From Desulfosporosinus sp. (GTDB taxonomy: Bacteria; Bacillota; Desulfitobacteriia; Desulfitobacteriales; Desulfitobacteriaceae), in contig DOPM01000058.1 in NCBI GenBank assembly GCA_003513495.1, forward strand, positions 211,419 to 275,418: a stretch of DNA of 64,000 nt. Reading direction: 5' to 3'. Below, in pieces: positions 43,731 to 53,325 of the stretch. Positions within the stretch are counted from its first letter, which is position 1; every line of letters begins with the position of its first letter. The translations under genes were made by a program, and so were the position numbers. Below the pieces are notes generated by a model that saw only the letters and a list, made by a program, of their open reading frames with translations, was not told where the DNA came from and did no database searches.

Positions 43731-45017
43731 ATGGGGGGCGTGTTTATAAAGCCGGTCTCAAAATTAAGAGGAGAAATCAAGGTTCCTGGTGATAAGTCGA
43801 TTTCACATAGGGCTGCGCTCTTCGGAGGCATGGCTTATGGGGAAACACATGTATCAAATTTTCTTCTGGGCCAGGATTGTTTAAGTACGCTTCAGTGCCT
43901 AAAACAACTTGGAGTCTCCTGGGAGAGAAAGGGAACGGAGGTCTGGCTTCGCGGCGAAGGCATGGAAACGTGGCAAGAGCCAATTGATGTTCTTGACGCA
44001 GGTAATTCTGGGACGACCATGAGGCTAATGCTGGGAGCCTTAGCCGGAAGTCCGTTTACCGTAACAATGAGCGGAGATGAATCTCTTCGCTCACGCCCCA
44101 TGCGGCGAGTTACAGATCCTCTAAAGCAAATGGGTGCTCAGATAATGGGACGTGGGGACGGTAACTTTGCTCCCTTAACAATGATGGGTGGGCAATTACA
44201 GGGGCAAAGTTTTCGAACCGCTGTCCCTTCCGCTCAAATCAAGTCAGCCATCATTCTTGCCGGATTAAGAGCAAGGGGGGAAACTAGCGTTGAAGAACCC
44301 GCGCTCTCTCGGGATCATACTGAGCGCATGCTGAGGGGATTCGGCGTCGACGTTCAGAGTGACCGAACCCTGGTCAGAGTTCATGGGGGTAGTCGCTTAA
44401 ACGGGCAGGCTGTGTCCGTACCTGGGGATATTTCATCGGCGGCTTTTTTTCTTGTCTTGGGGAGTTTAGTTGGTCAAGGGGAGATCGTCTTACCGGATGT
44501 AGGTGTGAACCCAACTCGTACTGGAATCCTAGATGTTTTAAAAGCCATGGGTGCGGATATTGAATTGCTGGACTCCTCGGAAATCTGTGGAGAGCCGAGG
44601 GCAACGTTACGAGTCCGCCCGGCAAAACTTAAAGGGATTGAAATCTCAGGGGATATGATACCCCGCTTAATTGATGAAATCCCTATTCTTGCTGTAGCAG
44701 CAAGCCTAGCGGAAGGGGAAACCTTGATTCGAGATGCTGCGGAATTAAGAGTTAAGGAAACAGATCGGATAAAAACCGTAGTTGAGGGGTTGAATGCCTT
44801 AGGAGCTAAGGTTGAGGAACGCCCTGATGGAATGCACATCCAGGGTCAGACTTCCTTGTACGGAGGCCAAGCCAGCAGCTTTGGAGATCATCGCTTAGCC
44901 ATGGCTTGGGCTATTTCTGGTATGCTATCAGAGCAAGGGGTTAGCATAGAGGACATGGCCGCTGCAGATGTCTCTTACCCTGAATTTCTAACCGTCATTA
45001 AGAAAGTAGCTGGATAA
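43731..45017 (+). CDS. aroA: 3-phosphoshikimate 1-carboxyvinyltransferase (EPSP synthase)
   Basis: A 428-residue EPSP synthase. Motifs are VPGDKSISHRAALFG (about 17-31), DAGNSGTTMRLMLG (about 88-101, substrate and PEP binding), RDHTERML and RVKETDRI (about 345), and FGDHRLAMA near the end. It is in the aro operon after tyrA, with ribosome site GGGGGAAAACATCT. DAGNSGTTMR has the common glyphosate-sensitive or intermediate look; resistance class cannot be decided by eye. Confidence 0.94.
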   Translation: MGGVFIKPVSKLRGEIKVPGDKSISHRAALFGGMAYGETHVSNFLLGQDCLSTLQCLKQLGVSWERKGTEVWLRGEGMETWQEPIDVLDAGNSGTTMRLMLGALAGSPFTVTMSGDESLRSRPMRRVTDPLKQMGAQIMGRGDGNFAPLTMMGGQLQGQSFRTAVPSAQIKSAIILAGLRARGETSVEEPALSRDHTERMLRGFGVDVQSDRTLVRVHGGSRLNGQAVSVPGDISSAAFFLVLGSLVGQGEIVLPDVGVNPTRTGILDVLKAMGADIELLDSSEICGEPRATLRVRPAKLKGIEISGDMIPRLIDEIPILAVAASLAEGETLIRDAAELRVKETDRIKTVVEGLNALGAKVEERPDGMHIQGQTSLYGGQASSFGDHRLAMAWAISGMLSEQGVSIEDMAAADVSYPEFLTVIKKVAG

Positions 45018-45021
45018 TCAA

Positions 45022-45774
45022 ATGCTTAGAGAGAAAGAGAAACAGAAAAGAGTAACTGAGGACAAGGGCTTTCTGTACGGCCTGAGTCAATCATTCTCCA
45101 TTGTAATCGGATATACGCCAGTGGCAATAACGTTTGGAATCCTAGCGACTCAGTTCGGTTTAACCTTTTGGGAAGCTGGGCTGATGTCTTTCTTTGTCTT
45201 CGCAGGTGCCTCGCAGTTCATTGCCATTGAAATGATCCATCAAGGAGCGACCCCATTGATGATCGGTGTTACCACCCTGATTGTCAATATTCGACATCTG
45301 TTGATGAGCTTATCCGTTGTCCCCTTTTTCCCAGAAAGAACACTTCCCTGGTCTTTGGGTTTGGCCCAAGGGCTTACAGATGAAACCTTTGTGCTAAATA
45401 CAAATGTTTTGAAGGATATCGACAGAGAAGAAAATCGTCGCCGAGTTATGTTAGGGATTAATATCGGGGCTTTCACAACTTGGGTCACCTTTACAATCAT
45501 AGGTGGTCTGATTGGTAAATGGCTCCCAGTGCAGTTCTCAGGTTTTCAATTTGCTCTCTTGGCTCTGTTCATTATATTAACGGCATCATCCTTGTCTAAA
45601 AAGAACTATATGACGTATCTTCTAGCGGCCTTACTAGCCGTTGCTTTCAAACTACTTATTCCAGGGAAACTATACTTAATTATGAGCGTCGTCCTTGCCG
45701 CAGGTATTGGGGCATGGTGGCGTGGGAGGAAAGCCCATCAGCCCGGGTTTGACGTTCCTAAGAGCATGCCCTGA
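45022..45774 (+). CDS. azlC: AzlC-family branched-chain amino acid exporter subunit
   Basis: A 250-residue membrane protein with about seven to eight hydrophobic helices. The family signatures GYTPVAITFGILA and FAGASQFIAI, and NIRHLLMSLS near residue 90, fit AzlC, which with AzlD exports branched-chain amino acids (related LIV-E exporters). It starts four bases after aroA, so it is cotranscribed with an aromatic biosynthesis operon. That linkage is unexpected; the exporter might act on an aromatic or related amino acid here. Confidence 0.85.
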   Translation: MLREKEKQKRVTEDKGFLYGLSQSFSIVIGYTPVAITFGILATQFGLTFWEAGLMSFFVFAGASQFIAIEMIHQGATPLMIGVTTLIVNIRHLLMSLSVVPFFPERTLPWSLGLAQGLTDETFVLNTNVLKDIDREENRRRVMLGINIGAFTTWVTFTIIGGLIGKWLPVQFSGFQFALLALFIILTASSLSKKNYMTYLLAALLAVAFKLLIPGKLYLIMSVVLAAGIGAWWRGRKAHQPGFDVPKSMP

Positions 45775-45805
45775 GTAAAGCCTTAGCAGAGAAGGGAAGG
45801 TACTT

Positions 45806-46126
45806 ATGTCAGACCAGCTTTTACTAACCATTTTATTAATGACTTTAGTCACATATGGTTCGCGGGTGTTACCGTTTCTTTTGTTCAAAGGGAAGAATGT
45901 TCAAGGCTTTGCCCGGGATTTTATCGAACTGGTTCCCATTGCTTTACTAGCAGCCTTAGTTGTTCCAGAGTTGGTAACACCGGCTGGAACAATTGTACTT
46001 ATACAAAATCCTTATTTATGGACAGGTATTTTGACCTTTCTCTTTTCTAGATTCGTGCCCAATCTTTTTTTAGGGATCGTCTTTGGGATGACGATGTTTT
46101 GGGGACTGGATAGATTACTTCTGTAA
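45806..46126 (+). CDS. azlD: AzlD-family exporter partner
   Basis: A 106-residue protein with three to four hydrophobic helices and the family motif MTLVTYGSRVLPFLLF near the N-terminus. It is the small partner of AzlC, 31 bases downstream, with ribosome site AGAAGGGAAGGTACTT. It ends the aro-azl operon at a strong terminator. Confidence 0.85.
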   Translation: MSDQLLLTILLMTLVTYGSRVLPFLLFKGKNVQGFARDFIELVPIALLAALVVPELVTPAGTIVLIQNPYLWTGILTFLFSRFVPNLFLGIVFGMTMFWGLDRLLL

Positions 46127-46138
46127 CAAAAAAATCAG

Positions 46139-46179
46139 AAAAAAGGTTAGGAACGAAATAATAGTTCCTAACCTTTTTT
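46139..46179. terminator. Intrinsic terminator of the aro-azl operon
   Basis: A perfect 16-base-pair stem (AAAAAAGGTTAGGAAC with its complement), nine-base loop and T-run. The A-run on the left lets it serve the convergent iclR-type gene too. Confidence 0.9.
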
Positions 46180-46244
46180 AAATTCTAAAAAGAGATTCTC
46201 AAAAAATGAAGAAATTAAAAAAATGGAACAAATCTCCTAACACC

Positions 46245-47039
46245 TTATAGAATACTTACCATTCGACCGCCAAGGAGTTCAGTGACTCTTCTGGCCGCTT
46301 CAGTAATCAATTCAGCACATCTATTGATTGGCGGACAGTAGGACTGGTGAGCCAAACCTACACAACCTATTACGAGGATGACTTTACCCTGAACATCAAA
46401 AATCGGTGCCGCAATTCCAAATACTCCAGGTGTATATTCTTCTAAGCTCAGAGCATAACCATTTAGTCTTACTTTATCTAACTCGTTTTTAAACTGTTGA
46501 ACATTGGTAATGGACTTACTAGTAAATTGCTTAAAACCAATTTCGTTGATTAGTCTGTTTGCCTCGGCTTTATCAGAAAAAGCCAAATAACATTTTCCGA
46601 ATGAGGTACTGGTTAATGGAAACTGGCGCCCAATGCTAACCGTCATACGGATTGGCGAATTAGTTTCTTCTTTCGCCACATACATTAACTTAGTGTCAGA
46701 AATTGGTTCGAGCAATACACTAGTTTGTTTAGTTTCAGTACAAAGCCATCTTAAAATTGGTCTTATAACTTCTAAATAATTTGTAAACTCTGAGGCTCTT
46801 GCTCCAAGTTCAATTAAGTATGTTCCAAGGCTATATTGCTTTGTTTCAGAATTAAAAAATACTATGTGGTAATCCTCCAAAACCTTTAGAATACGGTGAC
46901 ATGTGCTTTTATTAATTGATAAGTTCTTGGAGATATCGGACAAGGGGCTCAATTTGTTTTTGTAACTGCTAAGATATTTTAGGATTTGGATCGCCGCTTC
47001 AACTGCAGGAACCTCTGAGCGATGCTTTTCGACATCCAT
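46245..47039 (-). CDS. IclR-family transcriptional regulator
   Basis: A 264-residue regulator with an N-terminal winged helix (about 12-75; VEAAIQILKYL, INKSTCHRILKVLEDY) and a C-terminal ligand-binding domain (about 90-260; SFGKCYLAFS, LSLEEYTPGVFGIAAPIFD). IclR proteins usually sense small organic acids or aromatic acids. It is divergent from the TRAP/KOR operon, whose promoter resembles that of the CoA-transferase operon at 56158. It may control both. It has its own sigma-A promoter at 47077-47104. Confidence 0.92.
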   Translation of the reverse strand: MDVEKHRSEVPAVEAAIQILKYLSSYKNKLSPLSDISKNLSINKSTCHRILKVLEDYHIVFFNSETKQYSLGTYLIELGARASEFTNYLEVIRPILRWLCTETKQTSVLLEPISDTKLMYVAKEETNSPIRMTVSIGRQFPLTSTSFGKCYLAFSDKAEANRLINEIGFKQFTSKSITNVQQFKNELDKVRLNGYALSLEEYTPGVFGIAAPIFDVQGKVILVIGCVGLAHQSYCPPINRCAELITEAARRVTELLGGRMVSIL

Positions 47040-47076
47040 TCCGATCGACCTCCAATTTTCGATTAGTGTAATTTAA

Positions 47077-47104
47077 ATTATAGACAAGTTAATAATAATG
47101 TCAA
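47077..47104 (-). promoter_or_regulatory. Sigma-A promoter of the IclR-type gene
   Basis: On the minus strand: TTGACA, 16-base spacer, TATAAT, about 37 bases upstream of the regulator start. This is a near-perfect vegetative promoter. Confidence 0.8.
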
Positions 47105-47168
47105 CCATCCTTACATAAAGGTCGGTTTATACTGGAAATAAGAGGGAAAAAGGTGATATAATTAATTA

Positions 47169-47216
47169 GAAATTTCAGAATTTAGTATTGACGTCTGAAT
47201 ATTTTGAGTATATCAT
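47169..47216 (+). promoter_or_regulatory. Promoter of the TRAP/KOR operon with GAAATTTC palindrome
   Basis: GAAATTTC at 47169-47176, TTGACG at 47188-47193, a 17-base spacer, and TATCAT at 47211-47216. The promoter at 56158-56205 has the same elements at identical spacing. The palindrome just upstream of -35 is a likely regulator site. Confidence 0.75.
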
Positions 47217-47440
47217 AAACTCAAATAGGGAACAACATGCCGAGTACGGAACAAAGTGCTGATTCATTGATAATAATGCCTAAAAGAATTGAAATGAATG
47301 GAGGTGAACAAGACCAAAAATACCCTATCGATTATTTATATAACGCAATTTTTAAGATGATCGATCAAACTGAGTTGGAATGGATAATTATTCCTAATTC
47401 TAATGAAAGAAGTAGTAAAGATATTTTGGGAGGTAATATT

Positions 47441-49351
47441 ATGGCGGTTAAACCCCATGTGCCAACAATATCTGATTTTTTAACATGGCAAAAAGTCGCC
47501 AGTGTAGTCGCGGTCGCAATGACAAGTTTCCAAGTCTATACTGCGATCTTCGGAATCTTTGAATCGACACGTCAACGATCAGTTCACCTATTATTTGCCT
47601 TAATACTGACGTTTCTACTGGTTAAAATCAATGGCTCTAAGCCTAAAACAGATCTAAAAGTGCCCTGGTATGATATTGTTTTTTCTCTTCTAGCCATTTT
47701 AACTTATGGATATCTAGCCTTAAACAATGAAGAAATATCTAGCAGACTTGCCTATGTAACTCCATTATCTACTCTGCAATTAGCCATTGGGATAGCAGGT
47801 ATGGTAGTTTTGATCGAGGCTGCCCGGCGAGTTTTGGGTAAAGCTTTTGCAGTAATTTTAATGGTTTTTCTTCTTTATGCGTTTTTTGGTCAGCATATCC
47901 CCGGTATTTTTAATCACAGGGGTTACAATGTTAGTTGGATTATTGACCATTTGTTTTTTACAACTGAGGGCATTCTAGGTATTCCACTCGGTGTATCTGC
48001 AACATATATTTTTATCTTTATTCTTTTTGGTTCCTTTCTGGAACGAACGGGTGCAGGGGATTTCTTCATTCAGATTTCCTTAGCTTTGATGGGGAAATAT
48101 CGGGGAGGACCAGCGAAGACAGCTGTAGTAGCAAGTGGTTTTATGGGAATGCTTTCCGGCAGTGCTGTGGCAAATGTTGTAACAACTGGGGTATTTACCA
48201 TTCCACTCATGAAGAAGTTAAACTATAAACCTAATTTTGCTGGAGCTGTCGAGGCCTGTGCTTCTACAGGGGGGCAGTTTACTCCACCCATTATGGGAGC
48301 GGCAGCCTTTATTATCGCAGAGTTCACTGGGATACCCTATCTAAAGATTGCTGCGGCGGCTGCAATACCTGCGGTTCTGTACTATCTAAGTATTCTTTTG
48401 CAGGTTCATTTTAGGGCCCTGAAAGAAGGGATTAAGGGGCTGCCAGAAGAGGAATTACCCAGTACCAAAAAAGAGTTTTTGAAAGGGTTTCAGTACATCC
48501 TTCCATTTATTTCGATTATCTATTTCCTGATGATGGGATATAGTCCCTTAAAAGCAGGACTTTATTCCTCATTAGTCCTTCTGGCAGTAACATACTTAAG
48601 AACACCAAAATTAATAAAACTTATCGATTACTGGAAGGTATTTGAAACATCTGGTAAAACAATTGTTGAAGTTGCCGTAGCAACTGCATCAGCGGGGATT
48701 ATTATAGGGATTATTTCTCTCACAGGTGTTGGTCTTCGTTTAAGCGCTTTGATCATGGCGGCTGCCGGCGGAAGCCAACTCCTGGCTCTTCTCATCACAA
48801 TGATTACAGCCCTATTTTTAGGTATGGGTCTCCCCACGGTTGCGGCATATATCATTCAGGCTGCATTAATTGTTCCAGCTTTAGTTACCCTAGGTGTTCC
48901 CTTGATTGCTGCACATCTTTTTGCATTCTACTTTGCCATTATCTCGGCAGTAACCCCACCAGTTGCACTTGCGGCCTATGCAGCAGCAGGTATAGCCAAT
49001 TCGAACGTGAGCCAAACAGCATGGTCTGCCTTTAAACTTGCTATCGCAGGATTTATTGTACCCTTCATGTTTGTTTACGGACCATCCTTACTATTAATAG
49101 GTACTACAGGGCAAATTATTCTTGCGATTACAGGAGCATTAATTGGCATCTTTGCATTGGCTGCAGGCGTCGAAGGATATCTTCTCAAGCGGGCGACTCT
49201 GGTCGAACGGATTATTCTCATAGTTTCTGCCTTGTCGTTAATTAAAACAGGTATTTACACAGATGTACTTGGCTTAATTCTGTTAAGCACTGTTTTTGCA
49301 CTGCAAAAAATTCGAAAGAAAGAAGTAAAAGCGGATACTGTAAATATTTAG
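47441..49351 (+). CDS. TRAP transporter fused permease (4TM/12TM)
   Basis: A 636-residue membrane protein of the fused DctQM type used with TAXI-family binding proteins. An N-terminal four-helix Q-like part is followed by a 12-helix M-like part with GSAVANVVTTGVFTIPLMKK, ASTGGQFTPPIMGAAAFI and TALFLGMGLPTVAAYI. The start is ATG 47441, seven bases after GGGAGG. The frame is open from 47237, and the extra 68 hydrophilic residues lack a ribosome site. The binding protein is five genes downstream at 52124. The substrate is probably an organic acid. Confidence 0.9.
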   Translation: MAVKPHVPTISDFLTWQKVASVVAVAMTSFQVYTAIFGIFESTRQRSVHLLFALILTFLLVKINGSKPKTDLKVPWYDIVFSLLAILTYGYLALNNEEISSRLAYVTPLSTLQLAIGIAGMVVLIEAARRVLGKAFAVILMVFLLYAFFGQHIPGIFNHRGYNVSWIIDHLFFTTEGILGIPLGVSATYIFIFILFGSFLERTGAGDFFIQISLALMGKYRGGPAKTAVVASGFMGMLSGSAVANVVTTGVFTIPLMKKLNYKPNFAGAVEACASTGGQFTPPIMGAAAFIIAEFTGIPYLKIAAAAAIPAVLYYLSILLQVHFRALKEGIKGLPEEELPSTKKEFLKGFQYILPFISIIYFLMMGYSPLKAGLYSSLVLLAVTYLRTPKLIKLIDYWKVFETSGKTIVEVAVATASAGIIIGIISLTGVGLRLSALIMAAAGGSQLLALLITMITALFLGMGLPTVAAYIIQAALIVPALVTLGVPLIAAHLFAFYFAIISAVTPPVALAAYAAAGIANSNVSQTAWSAFKLAIAGFIVPFMFVYGPSLLLIGTTGQIILAITGALIGIFALAAGVEGYLLKRATLVERIILIVSALSLIKTGIYTDVLGLILLSTVFALQKIRKKEVKADTVNI

Positions 49352-49416
49352 ATCTATTAAAGATTTTAAAAGACAATTAAAGACATACCTCATAAAGTCT
49401 AAGAGGGAGGCCGCTT

Positions 49417-49623
49417 ATGAAAGCAAAAGAGAAGATTCGTATAAGCATTGATGAAAACTTGTGTAAGAGATGTGGTATCTGCTCAGAATTTTGTTCTGAG
49501 AAAGTTTTTTTAGAGCTAGATAACGGGATGCCGCAAGTAACAGTTCCTGAAAACTGTATAGTCTGTCATTTGTGTGATTGGCGATGCCCTGATTTAGCAA
49601 TCACTTTGGAGGTGATTTCGTGA
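49417..49623 (+). CDS. Ferredoxin subunit of 2-oxoacid oxidoreductase (KorD-like)
   Basis: A 68-residue two-cluster ferredoxin with CKRCGICSEFC and CIVCHLCDWRCP motifs. It is the delta subunit of the KorDABC-type enzyme that follows, and its end overlaps the alpha gene. The ribosome site GAGGGAGGCCGCTT is strong. Confidence 0.88.
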   Translation: MKAKEKIRISIDENLCKRCGICSEFCSEKVFLELDNGMPQVTVPENCIVCHLCDWRCPDLAITLEVIS

Positions 49624-50762
49624 AAAGGCCTGTTGGGAAACAATTCATGCAAGGAAATGAAGCATGTGTTTTTGGAGCTATTGATGCAGGGGCTCGGTTT
49701 TATGCCGGTTACCCAATTACTCCTTCTTCCGAAATTGCAGAGTTATGTGCAAAATTCCTACCTCAAGTTGGAGGAGTATTTCTACAAATGGAGGATGAAT
49801 TGGGAAGTATGGCTGCTGTGATTGGGGCATCTACAGCCGGAACGAAAGCGTTTACGGCAACGAGTGGCCCTGGATTTACACTCATGCAAGAGAATCTCGG
49901 GATGGCCATATATACAGAGGTTCCCTGTGTCCTGGTAAATATTCAACGAAACGGCCCAAGTACGGGACTTGCTACACGCCCTGCACAGGGAGATGTTATG
50001 CAGGCGCGGTGGGGGACACATGGAGATCACCCTATTATTGTCTTAAGCCCTTCTTCAGTCCAAGAATTTTACGATTTGACCTTGCGCGCTTTCAACCTTT
50101 CTGAGAAATATAGCATCCCAGTTATCTTACTTAGTGATGAAGTAATCGGACATATGAGAGAAGATCTTGTAATTCCAGAGTTGGAAGATTTAGTAATTGT
50201 TAATCGAAAATTACCGAACAAACCCATAAAAGAATACAGAGCTTATCAAACTGAAAATGATGATATCCCAAGGATTGCCCCTTTTGGGTCAGAATATATT
50301 GTGCATATCAGCAGTTCGTGTCACGACGAAACAGGTTTTACCCATAGTAAACCTCAAACCGCAGACCAATTGGTTCGTCGGCTCCACCGAAAAATTGAGA
50401 GGAACCAAGAGGATATCATTCAAGTAGAATGGTTTGGACCAAGAAAGGCAGATGTCTGTATCATAGCTTATGGAGCTGTATCAAGGACTGCAAAACAGGT
50501 TGTCGTAGATGCTCAAGAAAAAGGGTTGTCTGTTAACCTTCTTCGATTAATCACTCATTGGCCTTTCCCGGATGAACAAGTCAAAGAGGCACTCTCCCAG
50601 GCTAAAGTTATCATTGTCCCGGAGATGAATCTTGGGCAAGTTGCACAGGAAATACTTCGTTTAAATTCTCTTCAGACTCCTATCTATTCCATTACCCGTA
50701 TCGACGGAGAAATAATCATGCCTTCCGAAATTATGTCTAAAATTGAGGAGGTGATACGTTGA
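49620..50762 (+). CDS. 2-oxoacid:ferredoxin oxidoreductase alpha subunit (KorA-like)
   Basis: A 380-residue alpha subunit. YPITPSSEIAEL (about 28-39), QMEDELGSMAAVIGAS and FTATSGPGFTLMQEN are typical of KorA of 2-oxoglutarate:ferredoxin oxidoreductases, but the same layout serves other 2-oxoacids. The GTG start overlaps the ferredoxin stop. Because hydroxyacid-oxidase-like genes lie in the same operon, the substrate may be the 2-oxoacid they form. Confidence 0.88.
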   Translation: MKRPVGKQFMQGNEACVFGAIDAGARFYAGYPITPSSEIAELCAKFLPQVGGVFLQMEDELGSMAAVIGASTAGTKAFTATSGPGFTLMQENLGMAIYTEVPCVLVNIQRNGPSTGLATRPAQGDVMQARWGTHGDHPIIVLSPSSVQEFYDLTLRAFNLSEKYSIPVILLSDEVIGHMREDLVIPELEDLVIVNRKLPNKPIKEYRAYQTENDDIPRIAPFGSEYIVHISSSCHDETGFTHSKPQTADQLVRRLHRKIERNQEDIIQVEWFGPRKADVCIIAYGAVSRTAKQVVVDAQEKGLSVNLLRLITHWPFPDEQVKEALSQAKVIIVPEMNLGQVAQEILRLNSLQTPIYSITRIDGEIIMPSEIMSKIEEVIR

Positions 50763-51586
50763 TGTCCACAAATTCTTACAAGAACTACTTAAAAGAAGAA
50801 CATTTTCCTCATATTTGGTGCCCCGGTTGTGGAGACGGAATTGTACTGCATGCTTACGCTATCGCTTTAGCTGAATTAGGGCTTGCACCGAAAGAGGTTG
50901 TCACAGTAACTGGTATTGGTTGTTGGGGAAAGTCAGATGATTATGTTGCAACACATGCTTTACATGGTACTCATGGCCGCGCTTTAGCCTACGCAACAGG
51001 AGTAAAATTAGGGAACCCAGTCCTCACAGTTATTGCACTAATGGGAGATGGAGATGCAGTAACAATAGGGGGAAACCATTTCATTCATGCTGCTAGACGT
51101 AACATTGATTTAACAGCGGTCGTTATAAATAACTTCAATTATGGAATGACCGGAGGTCAATATTCTGCGACGACGCCACTCAAAAGCAAAACCACGACTT
51201 CTCCCCTGGGTAATGCGGAACCAGGTTTTGATATTTGCTCACTCGCAGAAGCCGCTGGTGCAAATTTTGTGGCACGTACCACACCCTTTCATGTAGTTAG
51301 TCTGAAGAACCTCCTTAAAGAAGGCATTCAAAAAAAAGGATTTAGTTTGATTGAGGTGATAACACCCTGTCCTACTTACTTTGGTCGATACAATATTAAC
51401 TCTAGCCCTGTAGCGAATATGCACTGGCTTAAGGATAAAGCCGTTTCTGTGTCTAGATATCAACATATGACAGACGAAGATAAATTACAACATTTTGCGA
51501 TTGGGACATTTGTTAATAAGGACCGCCCTGACTTTTATACTATGTACCAACAAATTAATGATTGCAAATGGGAGGGGGGACGTTGA
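50762..51586 (+). CDS. 2-oxoacid:ferredoxin oxidoreductase beta subunit (KorB-like)
   Basis: A 274-residue ThDP-binding beta subunit. WCPGCGDGIVLHA at the N-terminus, GIGCWGKSDDYV, HGTHGRALAYATG and the ThDP motif GDGDAVTIGGNHF (about 95-107) with NNFNYGMTGGQ are diagnostic. ATG 50762 overlaps the alpha stop and follows GGAGGTGATACGTT; TTG 50759 is an alternative. Confidence 0.9.
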   Translation: MSTNSYKNYLKEEHFPHIWCPGCGDGIVLHAYAIALAELGLAPKEVVTVTGIGCWGKSDDYVATHALHGTHGRALAYATGVKLGNPVLTVIALMGDGDAVTIGGNHFIHAARRNIDLTAVVINNFNYGMTGGQYSATTPLKSKTTTSPLGNAEPGFDICSLAEAAGANFVARTTPFHVVSLKNLLKEGIQKKGFSLIEVITPCPTYFGRYNINSSPVANMHWLKDKAVSVSRYQHMTDEDKLQHFAIGTFVNKDRPDFYTMYQQINDCKWEGGR

Positions 51587-52110
51587 GAGGTAAACGATGG
51601 CAAATTATTTTAGCTGGAACCGGAGGTCAAGGCCTGATTTTAGCAGGTGAAGTTTTAGCAAAAGCTGCGATATTTGAAGGCAAAAAAGTTATCCAAACTC
51701 AAAGCTACGGTGCGCAAACGAGAGGGGGGTATAGCCAGGCTGAGGTCATCATTAGTGATGAAGAAATATATTTTCCTAAATGTGACCAACCAAATTTAAT
51801 TTTGGCTTTGAGCCAAGTCGCTTACGACAAATACAAAGGCAATGTAACAAACGATTGTATCATTCTATATGATCAAGAAATCGTAACAACTAATTGTAGA
51901 GAAAATGACATTGGCTATTCATTCAACCATAGGGCAATTGAGTTAGGTAATACTAAAATACTAAATTCAATTGCTTTGGGTGTTGTCCTTAGAATTTGTT
52001 CGATCCTCAAAAACACGAGTGTTATAAAGGTATTAAAAGAAGAGTTACCTGAAAGGATTTTAGAACTCAATCTTGAGGCTTTCAATTTAGGTTATGAAAG
52101 TAATAATTAA
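51583..52110 (+). CDS. 2-oxoacid:ferredoxin oxidoreductase gamma subunit (KorC-like)
   Basis: A 175-residue gamma subunit. ILAGTGGQGLILAGEVLA, SYGAQTRGGYSQAEVI and the late ILNSIALGVVLR segment match KorC. The start is TTG 51583, overlapping the beta stop (TTGA) and preceded by GGGAGGGGGG. It completes a full KorDABC set. Confidence 0.88.
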   Translation: MRGKRWQIILAGTGGQGLILAGEVLAKAAIFEGKKVIQTQSYGAQTRGGYSQAEVIISDEEIYFPKCDQPNLILALSQVAYDKYKGNVTNDCIILYDQEIVTTNCRENDIGYSFNHRAIELGNTKILNSIALGVVLRICSILKNTSVIKVLKEELPERILELNLEAFNLGYESNN

Positions 52111-52123
52111 GAGGGGGAGAAAT

Positions 52124-53122
52124 ATGAAAAAAATTTCTAAACTTTTAGGGATTGTTTTAATGGGAAGCTTGATTTTTAGCACCACAGGGTGTGGTGGAAC
52201 CCAGCCAGTGGAGAGCACAGGTAACGCGTCCACTACCAAAACCATCAATATAACTCTTGCGAGTGGACCGGCTGGTGGAACATGGTATCCCCTCGGCGGA
52301 GCACTTGGTAAGATCATTCAAGATAAGATCCCCGGGAGCGTGGTCTCTGTCCAGCAGGGCGGTGGGGAAGCTAATATTAAGGGAGTAGATCAAAAGATGT
52401 ATGACATAGGCATCACTTTTGCTCATACCGCTTATGAGGCCATGGAGGGAAAAGAAAGCTTTACTCAACCAATGAAGAATATAACAGCCCTCGCTTCGCT
52501 TTATCCTAACGCTCTACAATGGGTTGTACGGGGAGATTCAGATATCAAGCAAATTGAAGATCTAAAAGGAAAGGCCATTTCCCCGGGTCCTAAAGGATTA
52601 TCAGGCGAAACTCTAACCCGCATTGTTTTACAAGCTCATGGACTCAAATTCGAAGATATGTCCAAGGTCGAACGTGTTTCTTACAGTGATTCTGCAAGTC
52701 TATTACAAGACCGCCAGATTGATATGTTTGATCCCATAACGACTTGGCCAGCCCCTTCCATCCAGGAAATTGCCCAAACGGGTAGTGGTGTAAATCTTTT
52801 GCCGTTAAGACCAGAGAAAATGGAAGAACTTAAGAAAATCAACTCCGGTTATGGATATGTCACAATTAAAGCGGGAACCTATAAGGGACAGAATGAGGAT
52901 GCTCCTTGTTTAGGAAGTAATGCAATGCTTATTATTCGCAAAGATATGCCTGAAGATTTGGTGTATCAAATTACTAAAGCTATCTATGAAAGCCTTTCAG
53001 ATTTAAAGAGTGTTCATAACAGTCTTGAATATATGACGAAAGATACCATTACAAAGGACCTCGGTCTTCCTCTGCATCCAGGCGCCGAGAAGTTCTACAA
53101 AGAATCCGGGGTACTGAAGTAG
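52124..53122 (+). CDS. TAXI-family TRAP substrate-binding lipoprotein
   Basis: A 332-residue extracytoplasmic binding protein. The N-terminus MKKISKLLGIVLMGSLIFS leads to a lipobox TTGC, so the mature protein is a lipid-anchored Cys form. The TAXI signature ITLASGPAGGTWYPLGGALG follows at about 41-60. The start is ATG 52124 after AAGAGGGGGAGAAAT; the frame extends ten codons upstream. It is the binding partner of the TRAP permease at 47441. A hairpin follows the gene. Confidence 0.92.
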   Translation: MKKISKLLGIVLMGSLIFSTTGCGGTQPVESTGNASTTKTINITLASGPAGGTWYPLGGALGKIIQDKIPGSVVSVQQGGGEANIKGVDQKMYDIGITFAHTAYEAMEGKESFTQPMKNITALASLYPNALQWVVRGDSDIKQIEDLKGKAISPGPKGLSGETLTRIVLQAHGLKFEDMSKVERVSYSDSASLLQDRQIDMFDPITTWPAPSIQEIAQTGSGVNLLPLRPEKMEELKKINSGYGYVTIKAGTYKGQNEDAPCLGSNAMLIIRKDMPEDLVYQITKAIYESLSDLKSVHNSLEYMTKDTITKDLGLPLHPGAEKFYKESGVLK

Positions 53123-53137
53123 GCATATGAAAGCTAG

Positions 53138-53178
53138 AGGCCTCAATATTAATTAATTAAGATATTGAGGCCTATTTT
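53138..53178 (+). terminator. Terminator hairpin after the TAXI gene
   Basis: AGGCCTCAATAT pairs perfectly with ATATTGAGGCCT (12 pairs, 12-base loop) and ATTTT follows. It may partly separate the TRAP/KOR genes from glcD/glcF. Confidence 0.75.
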
Positions 53179-53325
53179 CGTTTGAGTTGGGGAAATTGAA
53201 AAATGATAAGTTTATACAAATAGACTAGTACATTTTGAGACTATTTATCAGTGATCGGAGTGTCTTGCCAGCTTCAGACGTTGAGATTTTTGGTACATAA
53301 AAATGTAGGGGAGGAGGGTGAGGTT

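Noticed and set aside
47237..47440. 68-residue N-terminal extension of the TRAP permease
   Set aside because: No ribosome site before 47237, hydrophilic and unlike the family; ATG 47441 has GGGAGG seven bases upstream.
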